Program-made: the position numbers and the translations under genes
Shown here: in pieces, positions 1-6,384 of the stretch
Layout: the number at the start of each line of letters is the position of its first letter
Position numbering within the stretch: the stretch's first letter is position 1
The notes under the pieces: generated by a model
The model's database searches: none
The model's input: only the letters and a program-made list of their open reading frames with translations
Told to the model about the DNA's origin: nothing
Assembly: GCA_013813825.1 (NCBI GenBank)
Contig: JACCRA010000416.1
Location: forward strand, 1-6,510
Direction of reading: 5' to 3'
DNA from: Pyrinomonadaceae bacterium
GTDB taxonomy: Bacteria; Acidobacteriota; Blastocatellia; Pyrinomonadales; Pyrinomonadaceae
Length of the DNA stretch: 6,510 nucleotides

Positions 1-18
1 GTGCTCGACTGTCGGTCG

Positions 19-258
19 TTAGGGCTTTGGCTCTCCGTCACTCTGCTTGGGCAAGCCATAAAGGTAGTAGTCTATGTTAGTCGCCAGATCAGGTATTCCT
101 GTGTCAACCGCGAGGTCTGAAAAATCCGCGGCAGGATCGTCCGCGCGTTCGTTGGCGCTAGTGATAGTGAGATTCACGCGCTCGCCTTCCTCTAAATTTA
201 GCGGCTTGAGCGGGCGAAAGACGCCGTTTTCAAAGATTGCTTCAACTGCTTGGCTCAT
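19..258 (-). CDS. DUF104 / AF2212-like antitoxin family protein
   Basis: This 79-residue protein resembles the small DUF104 (AF2212-like) family, whose members are usually annotated as antitoxins paired with PIN-domain ribonucleases. The N-terminal half shows the family pattern: an AIFENGVFRPLKPL stretch (residues 7-20), then LEEGERVNLTI, which suggests a short beta-rich, AbrB-like or DNA-binding fold. The C-terminal end, DYYLYGLPK (residues 63-71), resembles the D-H-Y-L-Y-G-x-P-K tail that I recall from many homologues. The ATG at 258 is preceded by AAGGAG with 7 nt spacing, which fixes the start. The gene sits 56 nt downstream of the ABC ATPase gene and is less GC-rich than it, so it may be an independent unit or a later arrival. 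Only 18 bases remain to the left edge, so any toxin partner would be outside the window. Assignment to the family is fairly secure; the antitoxin role is inferred from the family. Confidence 0.77.
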   Translation of the reverse strand: MSQAVEAIFENGVFRPLKPLNLEEGERVNLTITSANERADDPAADFSDLAVDTGIPDLATNIDYYLYGLPKQSDGEPKP

Positions 259-265
259 GACTTAA

Positions 266-272
266 CTCCTTC
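266..272 (-). promoter_or_regulatory. Shine-Dalgarno site of the DUF104 gene
   Basis: Read on the minus strand this is GAAGGAG, 7 nt before the ATG at 258. It is the clearest ribosome binding site in the window apart from that of the four-helix-bundle gene, and it supports translation of the small ORF independently of the upstream ABC gene. Confidence 0.7.
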
Positions 273-314
273 AAATTTTATAACTCAGGGCCACATCGTA
301 CCATCAGCGCCTAT

Positions 315-1829
315 TTACTTCCCGCCGGTCATCAGTAAACCAATCTCTTCCAGCGTCGCCACTTTCGGATCGACCTCGCCGGCGAGGCGGCCTTCGTGGA
401 TGACGAGCAGGCGGTCGGCCAGCGCGGTCACTTCTTCCAGTTCGGCGGAGACGAGCAGGATGGCGCAGCCGGCGTCGCGCAGGGCGACGAGTTGGCGGTG
501 AATGAATTCGATAGCGCCGATGTCCACGCCGCGCGTCGGCTGCGAGACGAGCAGCAGCTTTGGTTGCAGCGCGAACTCGCGCCCGATGATCAGCTTCTGT
601 TGATTGCCGCCCGAAAGAGCGCGCGCCGGCAAGTCGGGGTTGCCGGCGGGGCGCACGTCGAAATCTTCGATGAGGCGCAGGGTGCGTTCGCGGATCGCCG
701 CGTTGTCCATCAACACGCTGCCCACACCAGCGACGGCGGGGCGGCGATAATGCACGCCGAGGACGGAGTTTTCCGAGAGATCGAAATCGAGCAGCAGGCC
801 GCGACGGTGGCGGTCTTCCGGGATGTGCGCGATGCCCGACTCGCGCCGCCGTCGCGCATCAAGCCGCGTCACGTCGCGCCCCGCCATCTTGATCTCGCCG
901 GAGACGTTGGCGGCGTCCGTCAATCCGGCGAGAGTTTCGATCAGTTCCGTCTGCCCGTTGCCTTCGACGCCCGCGACGCCGACGATCTCGCCCGCGCGCA
1001 CCGTAAACGAGAGCTTATCCAGCCGCCGCGTTTTGTCGCGCCCGGTGACGGAAAGATCGCGGACGCTTAAGACCACCTCGCCCGCCTCGGCCGGCGGCTT
1101 CTCGATCCGCAGCAGCACGTCGCGCCCGACCATCAACCGTGCCAGTTCGGCCGCGCTTGTCTGGCGCGTTTGCACCTGCCCGACCACGCGCCCGTCGCGC
1201 ATCACCGTCACTTCGTCCGAGATGGCGAGCACTTCCGAGAGCTTGTGCGTGATGATCACGATGGTCTGACCCTGCTCGCGCATCCGCCGCAGGATCGCGA
1301 ACAACTCTTCGACTTCCTGCGGAGCCAGCACCGCTGTCGGCTCGTCCAGAATCAACAAACGCGCCTGCCGGTACAAAGCCTTCAACAACTCCACACGCTG
1401 CTGCTGCCCGACCGACAAATGCTCGATCAACTCATTCGGATCAATCGCTAATTTAAACTCTTCCGACAGCCGGCGAATCTCCGCCGCCGCTTTCCGCAGA
1501 TCAAGCGACGCCGCCCCGCCCGGCTCCGCGCCCAAGACGATGTTCTCCGCCACCGTCATCGTCTCCACCAACATAAAATGTTGATGCACCATCCCGACGC
1601 CGAGAGCAATCGCATCATGCGGCGTCTTAATACTTCGCGCCGCTCCGTCAATCACGATCTCGCCCTCATCCGCCGTGTAAAACCCGTAAGCGATCCGCAT
1701 CGCCGTGGACTTCCCCGCCCCGTTCTCGCCCACGATGGCATGAATCGTCCCCGGCTTGACCGTGATGCTCACGCGGTCGTTCGCCAGCACGTCGCCGAAG
1801 CGCTTAGTGATGTTTCGGAGTTCAAGCAT
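315..1829 (-). CDS. Nucleoside/simple-sugar ABC importer, double-domain ATP-binding protein
   Basis: This 504-residue protein holds two fused nucleotide-binding domains, as in the RbsA/NupO/YufO type of importer ATPase that serves BMP-family binding proteins. The first domain is complete: Walker [10 protein letters not shown] (34-42), Q-loop around VHQHF (81-85), signature LSVGQQQR (138-145), Walker [10 protein letters not shown] (158-166) and switch His196. The second is degenerate at the catalytic sites, as usual in this family: Walker A-like GVEGNGQTE (288-296) lacks the GKS/T, signature LSGGNQQK (406-413) is intact, and Walker B reads VSQPTRGVD (429-437) without the Asp-Glu pair. One ATP site is therefore probably non-hydrolytic. 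It acts on the cytoplasmic face of the inner membrane. The BMP lipoprotein gene lies upstream on the same strand, separated by the four-helix-bundle cassette. No permease gene is visible. The ATG at 1829 has only CCCCTTTT before it, so no Shine-Dalgarno site is seen. The substrate is probably a nucleoside, inferred from context; a riboflavin or sugar role is possible. Confidence 0.93.
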   Translation of the reverse strand: MLELRNITKRFGDVLANDRVSITVKPGTIHAIVGENGAGKSTAMRIAYGFYTADEGEIVIDGAARSIKTPHDAIALGVGMVHQHFMLVETMTVAENIVLGAEPGGAASLDLRKAAAEIRRLSEEFKLAIDPNELIEHLSVGQQQRVELLKALYRQARLLILDEPTAVLAPQEVEELFAILRRMREQGQTIVIITHKLSEVLAISDEVTVMRDGRVVGQVQTRQTSAAELARLMVGRDVLLRIEKPPAEAGEVVLSVRDLSVTGRDKTRRLDKLSFTVRAGEIVGVAGVEGNGQTELIETLAGLTDAANVSGEIKMAGRDVTRLDARRRRESGIAHIPEDRHRRGLLLDFDLSENSVLGVHYRRPAVAGVGSVLMDNAAIRERTLRLIEDFDVRPAGNPDLPARALSGGNQQKLIIGREFALQPKLLLVSQPTRGVDIGAIEFIHRQLVALRDAGCAILLVSAELEEVTALADRLLVIHEGRLAGEVDPKVATLEEIGLLMTGGK

Positions 1830-1834
1830 AAAAG

Positions 1835-1866
1835 GGGTGTCGGGTGTCAGGTGCCGGGTGTCGGGT
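1835..1866 (+). repeat. Heptamer tandem array GGGTGTC, left arm
   Basis: Four consecutive 7-base units occupy 1835-1862 (GGGTGTC, GGGTGTC, AGGTGCC, GGGTGTC), followed by a partial GGGT. The array lies between the ABC ATPase start (1829) and the body of the four-helix-bundle gene, and it encodes that gene's last residues and stop. It is the inverted partner of the array at 2263-2295. In the minus-strand transcript the two arrays can pair over about 32 bases with three mismatches in the simplest register. Confidence 0.9.
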
Positions 1867-2230
1867 TAATGGGTGTTTTGGTGAGTGAATTTCTCAGCGC
1901 GTAGAGTTGCCGGCCTATTGACTGGGTGCTGTCGAAGTTTTGCATTAGTTGTTCTGGTGAAACGTATTCCAATCTTTTGGCGATTTCTAATTGGGTCTCT
2001 AATTCTGCTAATGACGCCTGAGCTATCGACAGGTGATGCAAGTATTCTTTCAAATGTTCTCTGGTGTGCCCCTCCGCTATATTTGAAGGGATTGAAACAG
2101 CCGCACGCTGCATCTGACTGCTGAGGCCGTATGTTTCTTGTTTCGGAAAAGCACGGGTGAGGCGATAGACTTGCTCGACTAAGTTCATCGCAGCCTGCCA
2201 CACTCTCAAGTCGCGGTAACTTTTGACCAT
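1847..2230 (-). CDS. Four-helix-bundle protein (S23 / 23S rRNA IVS-encoded family)
   Basis: This 127-residue all-helical protein belongs to the S23/intervening-sequence family (PF05635/TIGR02436 type). Visible hallmarks are [20 protein letters not shown] near the N terminus (residues 5-24), a FP-x-x-E-x-YGL turn (29-37), the highly conserved [17 protein letters not shown] segment (38-54), an [17 protein letters not shown] helix (69-85) and a final helix. The family is related to the accessory Avd proteins of diversity-generating retroelements; its cellular role is unknown, with nucleic-acid or scaffold functions suggested. The last residues, NPTPGT, and the stop are encoded inside a heptamer repeat array, so the tail is probably not conserved. 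The start at 2230 follows GAGGTG with 5 nt spacing. The gene has no obvious functional link to the surrounding nucleoside-import genes and looks inserted between them. No reverse transcriptase or variable repeat is present here. Confidence 0.93.
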   Translation of the reverse strand: MVKSYRDLRVWQAAMNLVEQVYRLTRAFPKQETYGLSSQMQRAAVSIPSNIAEGHTREHLKEYLHHLSIAQASLAELETQLEIAKRLEYVSPEQLMQNFDSTQSIGRQLYALRNSLTKTPINPTPGT

Positions 2231-2235
2231 TGTTT

Positions 2236-2241
2236 CACCTC
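2236..2241 (-). promoter_or_regulatory. Shine-Dalgarno site of the four-helix-bundle gene
   Basis: On the minus strand this reads GAGGTG, 5 nt before the ATG at 2230. It lies inside the inverted heptamer arrays, so the cassette brings its own translation signal. The following ABC gene lacks one. Confidence 0.75.
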
Positions 2242-2262
2242 ACAACTTCCGACTTCATTCAA

Positions 2263-2295
2263 ACCCGACACCTGACACCCGACACCCGACACCCG
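2263..2295 (-). repeat. Heptamer tandem array GGGTGTC, right arm
   Basis: On the plus strand the units are ACCCGAC, ACCTGAC, ACCCGAC, ACCCGAC and a partial ACCCG. They are the reverse complement of the units at 1835-1866. The array ends 2 nt from the BMP gene stop codon (2298-2300). Both arrays contain one variant unit with CCTGAC in place of CCCGAC. This suggests they descend from one array, or that the whole unit moved together. Confidence 0.9.
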
Positions 2296-2297
2296 TT

Positions 2298-3362
2298 TTA
2301 TTTCGCCATCGCGTCCGTTACCTGTATCTCACCTTTAATGATTTTCTGCTTTGCCGCCTCGACTTCCTTAAGCACTTCGGGATCGATCAGCTTTTCATTA
2401 TATTGGTCCATCGCGTAGCCGACGCCGTCGTTCTCTAAGCCATAGACGTGAATGCCGCCGTCGAATTTGCCGGCGGAGAGGTCTTGAATAATTTGATAGA
2501 CGGCGTTATCGACGCGCTTGACCATGCTGGTGAGGACGTAGCCGGGCTTGACCCAGTTCTGGTTCGCATCGACGCCGATGACGAGCTTCCCGTATTGCTC
2601 GGCGGCGTCGAAGGCTCCGAGGCCGGAGTTGCCGGCGGCGGTGAAGATGACGTCCGCGCCCTTGCCGATCTGCGCGATGGCGAGTTCCTTGCCCTTGCCG
2701 GGGTTGTTCCATGCCGCGTCGTTGATGCCGACGTAGTTATCAATCACGCGAATGTTCGGATTGACTGACTTCGCGCCTTCGGCGTAACCGGTCGCGAATT
2801 TGTGAATCAAAGGGATGTCCATGCCGCCGATGAAGCCGACGGTGCCGGTCTGCGACTTCTTCGCCGCGATCATGCCGACGAGATACGAGCCTTGATGCTC
2901 TTTGAAGACGAGCGAGGCGACGTTCTCCGCGAACTGCCCTTCGATGGGTTTGCCCTGCGCGTCGCGTTTCAAGATTACGCCATCGATGATCGCGAACTTG
3001 GTGTTCGGGTAGTCAGAAGCGACGTCCTGCATGATCGGCGTCTGCGCGAAGCCGACGCCGATGATCAGATCGTAGCCGCGTTCGGCGAAGGCGCGCATCG
3101 CCGGCTCGATGGAAGTCGGGTCGCCCGGCTCCACGTCGCGCAACAGAATCGGAAAATCAGCGGCGGCGCGCTTGACGCCATCCCACGCCGCCGCGTTGAA
3201 CGAGCGGTCGTCTTTGCCGCCGATGTCGAAGACGATACCGACTTTCAGTTTCGACTGATCTTCGCTGGCGCGGCTACTGCCGCCATTGCAGGCCGTCAAC
3301 ATCAGCGCCGCCATGAGCAAACAGAGGGCGGCTGCGAGCATAACTCGACGTGAAATCTTCAT
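2298..3362 (-). CDS. BMP-family nucleoside-binding lipoprotein
   Basis: This 354-residue substrate-binding lipoprotein belongs to the BMP/PnrA/Med family of ABC importers for purine or pyrimidine nucleosides. The N terminus is a lipoprotein signal: charged KISRR, a hydrophobic core, and lipobox LTAC with the acylated Cys at 25, followed by a short Gly/Ser-rich linker. The mature protein opens with KVGIVFDIGGKDDRSFN (40-56), the family's typical first strand and ligand loop. Other family segments are LIIGVGFAQT, VGFIGGMDIPLIHKFATGY, AAGNSGLGAFDAA and GVDANQNWVKPGYVLTSMVK, matching a two-lobed periplasmic-binding fold. The start ATG overlaps the phosphorylase stop as ATGA, implying translational coupling, with AAGGA about 13 nt upstream. 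Its partner ATPase lies downstream, beyond the four-helix-bundle cassette. With a nucleoside phosphorylase immediately upstream, nucleosides are the likely ligand, though the exact specificity cannot be read from the sequence. Confidence 0.94.
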   Translation of the reverse strand: MKISRRVMLAAALCLLMAALMLTACNGGSSRASEDQSKLKVGIVFDIGGKDDRSFNAAAWDGVKRAAADFPILLRDVEPGDPTSIEPAMRAFAERGYDLIIGVGFAQTPIMQDVASDYPNTKFAIIDGVILKRDAQGKPIEGQFAENVASLVFKEHQGSYLVGMIAAKKSQTGTVGFIGGMDIPLIHKFATGYAEGAKSVNPNIRVIDNYVGINDAAWNNPGKGKELAIAQIGKGADVIFTAAGNSGLGAFDAAEQYGKLVIGVDANQNWVKPGYVLTSMVKRVDNAVYQIIQDLSAGKFDGGIHVYGLENDGVGYAMDQYNEKLIDPEVLKEVEAAKQKIIKGEIQVTDAMAK

Positions 3363-4693
3363 ACGGTAATGATGTCCTTAATCAGTGTGCGTGACTGCGC
3401 CGGGGAAGAATCTTCAATTGTGTACGCCGCGCGGAGACGAGCGACCGCGGCGGACTGCCCTTCGTCTCGACAGTGAAGGATGCCGAGCGCATCGCCCTCC
3501 TTCACCGCATCGCCGTGCTTAACTTCGGCGAGATAGCCGACGAGAGGATCGATCTCGTCTTCGACTTTCGCTCGCCCGCCGCCGAGCGCGCCAATGGCGG
3601 AGCCGATCTCGGCCGCGTCGATCTCCGTGATAAATCCGGCGCGCGTGGATTCTACCTGAACCTCGCGTAAGGCCGAAGTGAACAGCCGCGACGGATCATC
3701 ACAGATGCGCGCATCCCCGCCCTGCGCTTCGACATTGCGCCGGAAACTCTCTAACGCCGCGCCGGATTCCAACACGCGACGCGCATGCATGCGCCCCGCC
3801 TCAAGTGTCGTCTCCACGCCCGCGAGCCGGAGCATCCGCGCTGTCAACTCAAGCGACAACTCCCGCACCGGCCCCGCGCCCTCGTGCGCTTCGCCGCGCA
3901 GAATCTCGATGCACTCACGCACTTCGAGCGCGTTGCCGACGGCGCGGCCGAGCGGCTGATTCATGTCCGTGATGAGAGCTTCCGTCCGCACGCCGCACGC
4001 ATTGCCAGTTTGCACCAACGCCCGCGCCAGTTTTTTCGCCCGCGCTTCCTCGCGCATGAAAGCGCCCGTGCCGGTCTTCACGTCGAGCACCAACACATCT
4101 AATCCGGCGGCCAGTTTCTTCGACATGATCGAAGCGACGATCAGCGGGATCGCTTCCACCGTCGCTGTCGCGTCGCGTAGCGCGTAGAGTTTCTTGTCGG
4201 CGGGCGCGATCTCCGCCGTCTGCCCCATCATCGCAAAGCCGACATGTTGCAGCACCTCGCGAAACTCCGCGATTGAGAGTCTCACGCGATAGCCCGGAAT
4301 CGATTCAAGTTTGTCGAGCGTCCCGCCCGTGTGACCCAAGCCGCGCCCGGAAATCATCGGCACACATAAACCGGCCGCCGCCGCCAGCGGCGCGATCACG
4401 AGCGAAGTCTTATCGCCCACGCCGCCCGTCGAATGCTTATCAGCTTTCGGCAGATCAACGTCGGAAAAATCGAGCGTCTCGCCCGAACGCAGCATCGCTT
4501 GGGTCAGAATGCGTTGCTCATCCTCGTTCATCCCGCGCCACAGCACCGCCATCAACAACGCCGTCGCCTGATAGTCGGCAAACTCTCCGTTCGTCACGCC
4601 CCGCACGAAAAATTCGATCTCTTCCGGCGACAGCGCGGCACCGTCTCGTTTCTTCCTGATAATGTCCCGTGGTTGCATCTCGCGATCAATCAT
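3359..4693 (-). CDS. deoA: Thymidine / pyrimidine-nucleoside phosphorylase
   Basis: This 444-residue enzyme converts thymidine (or uridine) and phosphate to the free base and (deoxy)ribose-1-phosphate in the cytoplasm. Length matches the family (E. coli DeoA is about 440). The N-terminal helical region begins DIIRKKRDG (10-18). The phosphate-binding loop KHSTGGVGDKTS (86-97) and family signature SGRGLGHTGGTLDK (115-128) are intact. Residues equivalent to the E. coli catalytic and base-binding set are present at a constant +2 offset: His87, Arg173, Ser188 and Lys192 (YALRDATATVEAIP, then SIMSKK). The central LDVKTGTGAFM is also typical. The start at 4693 overlaps the ispF stop as ATGA. A second in-frame ATG at 4678 (MQPRDII) is an alternative that matches the usual N terminus. 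The stop overlaps the BMP start, again as ATGA. The position next to import genes supports a salvage role. The sequence alone does not separate thymidine-specific DeoA from broader Pdp enzymes, so the symbol is a best guess. Confidence 0.94.
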   Translation of the reverse strand: MIDREMQPRDIIRKKRDGAALSPEEIEFFVRGVTNGEFADYQATALLMAVLWRGMNEDEQRILTQAMLRSGETLDFSDVDLPKADKHSTGGVGDKTSLVIAPLAAAAGLCVPMISGRGLGHTGGTLDKLESIPGYRVRLSIAEFREVLQHVGFAMMGQTAEIAPADKKLYALRDATATVEAIPLIVASIMSKKLAAGLDVLVLDVKTGTGAFMREEARAKKLARALVQTGNACGVRTEALITDMNQPLGRAVGNALEVRECIEILRGEAHEGAGPVRELSLELTARMLRLAGVETTLEAGRMHARRVLESGAALESFRRNVEAQGGDARICDDPSRLFTSALREVQVESTRAGFITEIDAAEIGSAIGALGGGRAKVEDEIDPLVGYLAEVKHGDAVKEGDALGILHCRDEGQSAAVARLRAAYTIEDSSPAQSRTLIKDIITV

Positions 4694-5175
4694 TCCGCCG
4701 CCGCGCGCGTGAGCAGCACAATGGCTTGCGCCGTTACAGCGCGCCCTTCGCCGACGGCGTCCAAGCCCTCGCCTGTCTTCGCCTTGACGCTAACGCAGCC
4801 GGCACCGACTTCTAAAACGCTTGCCAACTGCTCGCGCATCCCGTCGATGTAGGAGCGCAGCTTTGGCCGTTCTAGTAACACGGTCGCATCGACGTTGACG
4901 ATCCGATAACCGCTCCCAGTCGCCATCTCGACGACGCGGGCCAGCAGTCGCAAACTCTCAATCCCTTGCCACTGCGGCTCGCTATCGGGAAAGTGCGTGC
5001 CGATGTCGCCCGCGCACAGCGCGCCGAGGATCGCGTCCGTGATCGCGTGCGTCAAAGCGTCCGCGTCTGAATGACCTTCAGCGCCAAGCTCAGAGACAAC
5101 GCGCACGCCGCCGAGGACGAGCGGCCGTCCCTCAACCAAGCGATGCGTGTCATGCCCGATGCCGATGCGAAACAT
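4690..5175 (-). CDS. ispF: 2-C-methyl-D-erythritol 2,4-cyclodiphosphate synthase
   Basis: IspF cyclises CDP-ME 2-phosphate to ME-2,4-cyclodiphosphate with release of CMP, the fifth step of the MEP isoprenoid pathway; it works as a soluble trimer. The 161 residues match the usual length (about 157-160). Zinc ligands are present as IGHDTHRL (Asp9, His11) and the family's GHSDADALTHAI (34-45; His43 equivalent to E. coli His42). GDIGTHFPDSEP follows, and the C-terminal VKAKTGEGLDAVGEG segment contributes to the CMP site. A TTG seven codons further upstream, inside a heptamer repeat, would extend the ORF. The ATG at 5175 is preferred because the family begins directly with M-R-I-G-x-G-x-D. No Shine-Dalgarno is visible: the 30 nt before the ATG are almost wholly CTGAAAA-type repeat. 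The stop overlaps the phosphorylase start as ATGA. Confidence 0.96.
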   Translation of the reverse strand: MFRIGIGHDTHRLVEGRPLVLGGVRVVSELGAEGHSDADALTHAITDAILGALCAGDIGTHFPDSEPQWQGIESLRLLARVVEMATGSGYRIVNVDATVLLERPKLRSYIDGMREQLASVLEVGAGCVSVKAKTGEGLDAVGEGRAVTAQAIVLLTRAAAE

Positions 5176-5179
5176 GGAA

Positions 5180-5203
5180 CAGTTTTCAGTTTTCAATTTT
5201 CAG
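5180..5203 (+). repeat. Heptamer tandem array CAGTTTT upstream of ispF
   Basis: The units are CAGTTTT, CAGTTTT, CAATTTT and a partial CAG. The array fills the gap between the stop of the small membrane-protein gene (5207-5209) and the ispF ATG (5175), leaving 3 and 4 nt on either side. On the transcript it reads as CTGAAAA-type repeats where a ribosome binding site would be expected. Confidence 0.85.
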
Positions 5204-5206
5204 AAA

Positions 5207-5656
5207 TTAGATGGCGTTCGCAGTGTGGTCGCTCTCCTGATGTTCGCTAAACATGCGCCTTAGATGAGAGAAATAGATTAGCGCGATGATCATTCCTTCC
5301 AACAGGTTCGTGACGTAGCTCAGAGCGCCCGACCAACCGCCGCCCAGATAGTATCCATCCGTCAACCACGATGACAAGAGAATCGCCAGCACACCGCCTA
5401 CGAAAAGCGACCGTCCTCACTTTTTTCCGAAGCACAGCCCGATTGAAGCGACGACGTTGAGGAAGGTTGCCGCGTAATAAATCAATCGTGGAATGTCGTC
5501 GAGGAAAGAATTGCCGGGGACATCGAGGGCGCTCTGGCCGGAATCGCTTCTTATGTCAGGCGGAAGGAACTGTTCGGGGAGTTCCGAAACGACCAGCAGG
5601 CCGAACGCCACGAACTGGTAGAGGACGACAAGCAGGCGGAATTGCTGTCTGGTCAC
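5207..5656 (-). pseudogene. Small four-helix membrane protein gene interrupted by an in-frame TGA
   Basis: Two open segments in one frame, 5420-5656 and 5207-5416, are separated only by the TGA at 5417-5419. Read through, they give about 150 residues with four hydrophobic helices: FRLLVVLYQFVAFGLLVV, LIYYAATFLNVVASIGLCFG, LFVGGVLAILLSSWL and VTNLLEGMIIALIYFSHL, then a polar tail. The join reads IGLCFGKK-stop-GRSLF. From memory of a widespread uncharacterised 4-TM family this position is usually Trp, in a K/R-W-G-R motif, so TGG to TGA is the simplest explanation. No function is assigned. I chose the GTG at 5656 (VTRQQFRLL) as start; a TTG at 5677 overlaps the ispD stop as TTGA. GTG at 5392, nine codons past the TGA, could restart translation. 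A substitution error in the sequence is also possible; an indel error is excluded because both halves share a frame. Confidence 0.6.
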
Positions 5657-5673
5657 GGCACAAGCCCCGATTT

Positions 5674-6381
5674 TCAATCGGCGAATTCTTTGAGCAGAAC
5701 TTCCGCCAGCGCGAAATCTTCTGGCCGGGTAATCTTAATGTTGCGCGGGTGGCCTTCGACGATGGCGACGGGGATGCCCAACCGCTCGACGAGCGCGCTG
5801 TCGTCCGTCGCCGTGAGATTTTCGGAGAGAGCCGTCTCGTAAGCGCGGCGCAGCAGTTCGTAGCGAAAGCACTGCGGCGTCAGCGCGCGGCGCAAGCCTT
5901 CGCGTTCAAGTGTGCGCGCCACGCGCCCGTTATTGATCTCTTTGATCGTTTCGACAATTGGCGCGGCGAGGATCGCCGCGCCATGCGCTTGTGCTGCTCG
6001 CACCGTCTCGTCGATCTCATCAGGCGTAACGAACGGCCGCACGCCATCGTGAACGGCAACGATCTCGGCCGTCGTGGAGCGCACCGCTTGCAGCCCGCGC
6101 CACACGGACTCGGTCCGCGTCGCGCCGCCCGCTACCACGCGTGCGACTTTACGGATTTGATATTGTTTGAGCAACTGAAGCAGTGCGGAAGATTGTGCCG
6201 CCGGCCCCACCGCGAACACCTCTCCGATCATCGCGCTCTGCTCAAACCGCCGGAGGGTATGAATAATGACGGGCTCGCCAACCAACTCGCGAAACTGCTT
6301 CGCCCGTCCCCCGCCGCTGCCGTCCCCTCTTCCGCCGGCGCGCGTCCCCTGCCCGGCCGCGACGATGATGGCAACATTCAT
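5674..6381 (-). CDS. ispD: 2-C-methyl-D-erythritol 4-phosphate cytidylyltransferase
   Basis: IspD couples MEP with CTP to form CDP-methylerythritol, the third step of the MEP pathway, in the cytoplasm. The 235-residue protein shows the nucleotidyltransferase fold: VAIIVAAGQGTR (3-14) for CTP binding, then KQF, VAGGATRTESVWRGLQAV, the VHDGVRPFV strand-turn, APIVETIKE, ATDDSALVE, and the closing GHPRNIKITRPEDFALAE motif that contributes to the MEP site. The ATG at 6381 (MNVAIIVAAG) is preferred to a TTG at 6399 inside the adjoining repeat, because the family starts directly at this strand. A Gly/Arg-rich insertion widens the loop between GTR and KQF by about seven residues compared with E. coli. 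No Shine-Dalgarno is visible, and a 26-bp hairpin ends 3 nt before the start. The stop overlaps a possible TTG start of the next gene. ispF lies downstream, separated by the interrupted membrane-protein gene. Confidence 0.95.
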   Translation of the reverse strand: MNVAIIVAAGQGTRAGGRGDGSGGGRAKQFRELVGEPVIIHTLRRFEQSAMIGEVFAVGPAAQSSALLQLLKQYQIRKVARVVAGGATRTESVWRGLQAVRSTTAEIVAVHDGVRPFVTPDEIDETVRAAQAHGAAILAAPIVETIKEINNGRVARTLEREGLRRALTPQCFRYELLRRAYETALSENLTATDDSALVERLGIPVAIVEGHPRNIKITRPEDFALAEVLLKEFAD

Positions 6382-6384
6382 AGC

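Larger units (their letters stand above)
1835..2295 (-). mobile_element. Putative cassette: S23/IVS-type gene between inverted heptamer arrays
   Basis: The unit consists of an inverted pair of GGGTGTC arrays enclosing one gene with its own strong ribosome binding site. It fills the gap between the BMP gene stop (2 nt away) and the ABC ATPase start (5 nt away), two genes normally adjacent in nucleoside-import operons. A sample of its body (1921-1980) has 25 G/C in 60, against 45 in 60 at 601-660 in the ABC gene, which suggests foreign or differently selected DNA. The layout parallels the 23S rRNA intervening sequences of Leptospira and relatives, in which a four-helix-bundle ORF lies inside a stem. 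No transposase, integrase or target-site duplication is visible, so mobility is an inference. Confidence 0.45.

Noticed and set aside
275..282. TATAAAAT on the minus strand as a -10 promoter element for the DUF104 gene
   Set aside because: The implied start of transcription would fall in or at the ribosome binding site (266-272), and no convincing -35 element lies at the right distance.
1835..2295. CRISPR array or diversity-generating retroelement suggested by short repeats near an Avd-like protein
   Set aside because: The repeats are contiguous 7-base tandem units without spacers. There is no reverse transcriptase, template/variable repeat pair or cas gene in the window.
5417..5425. Slippery heptamer A AAA AAG immediately before the TGA of the membrane-protein gene, suggesting programmed -1 frameshifting
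   Set aside because: The heptamer is in the right phase, but the -1 frame gives an Arg-rich, non-membrane product. The hydrophobic continuation lies in the original frame after the TGA, so slippage would not restore the protein.
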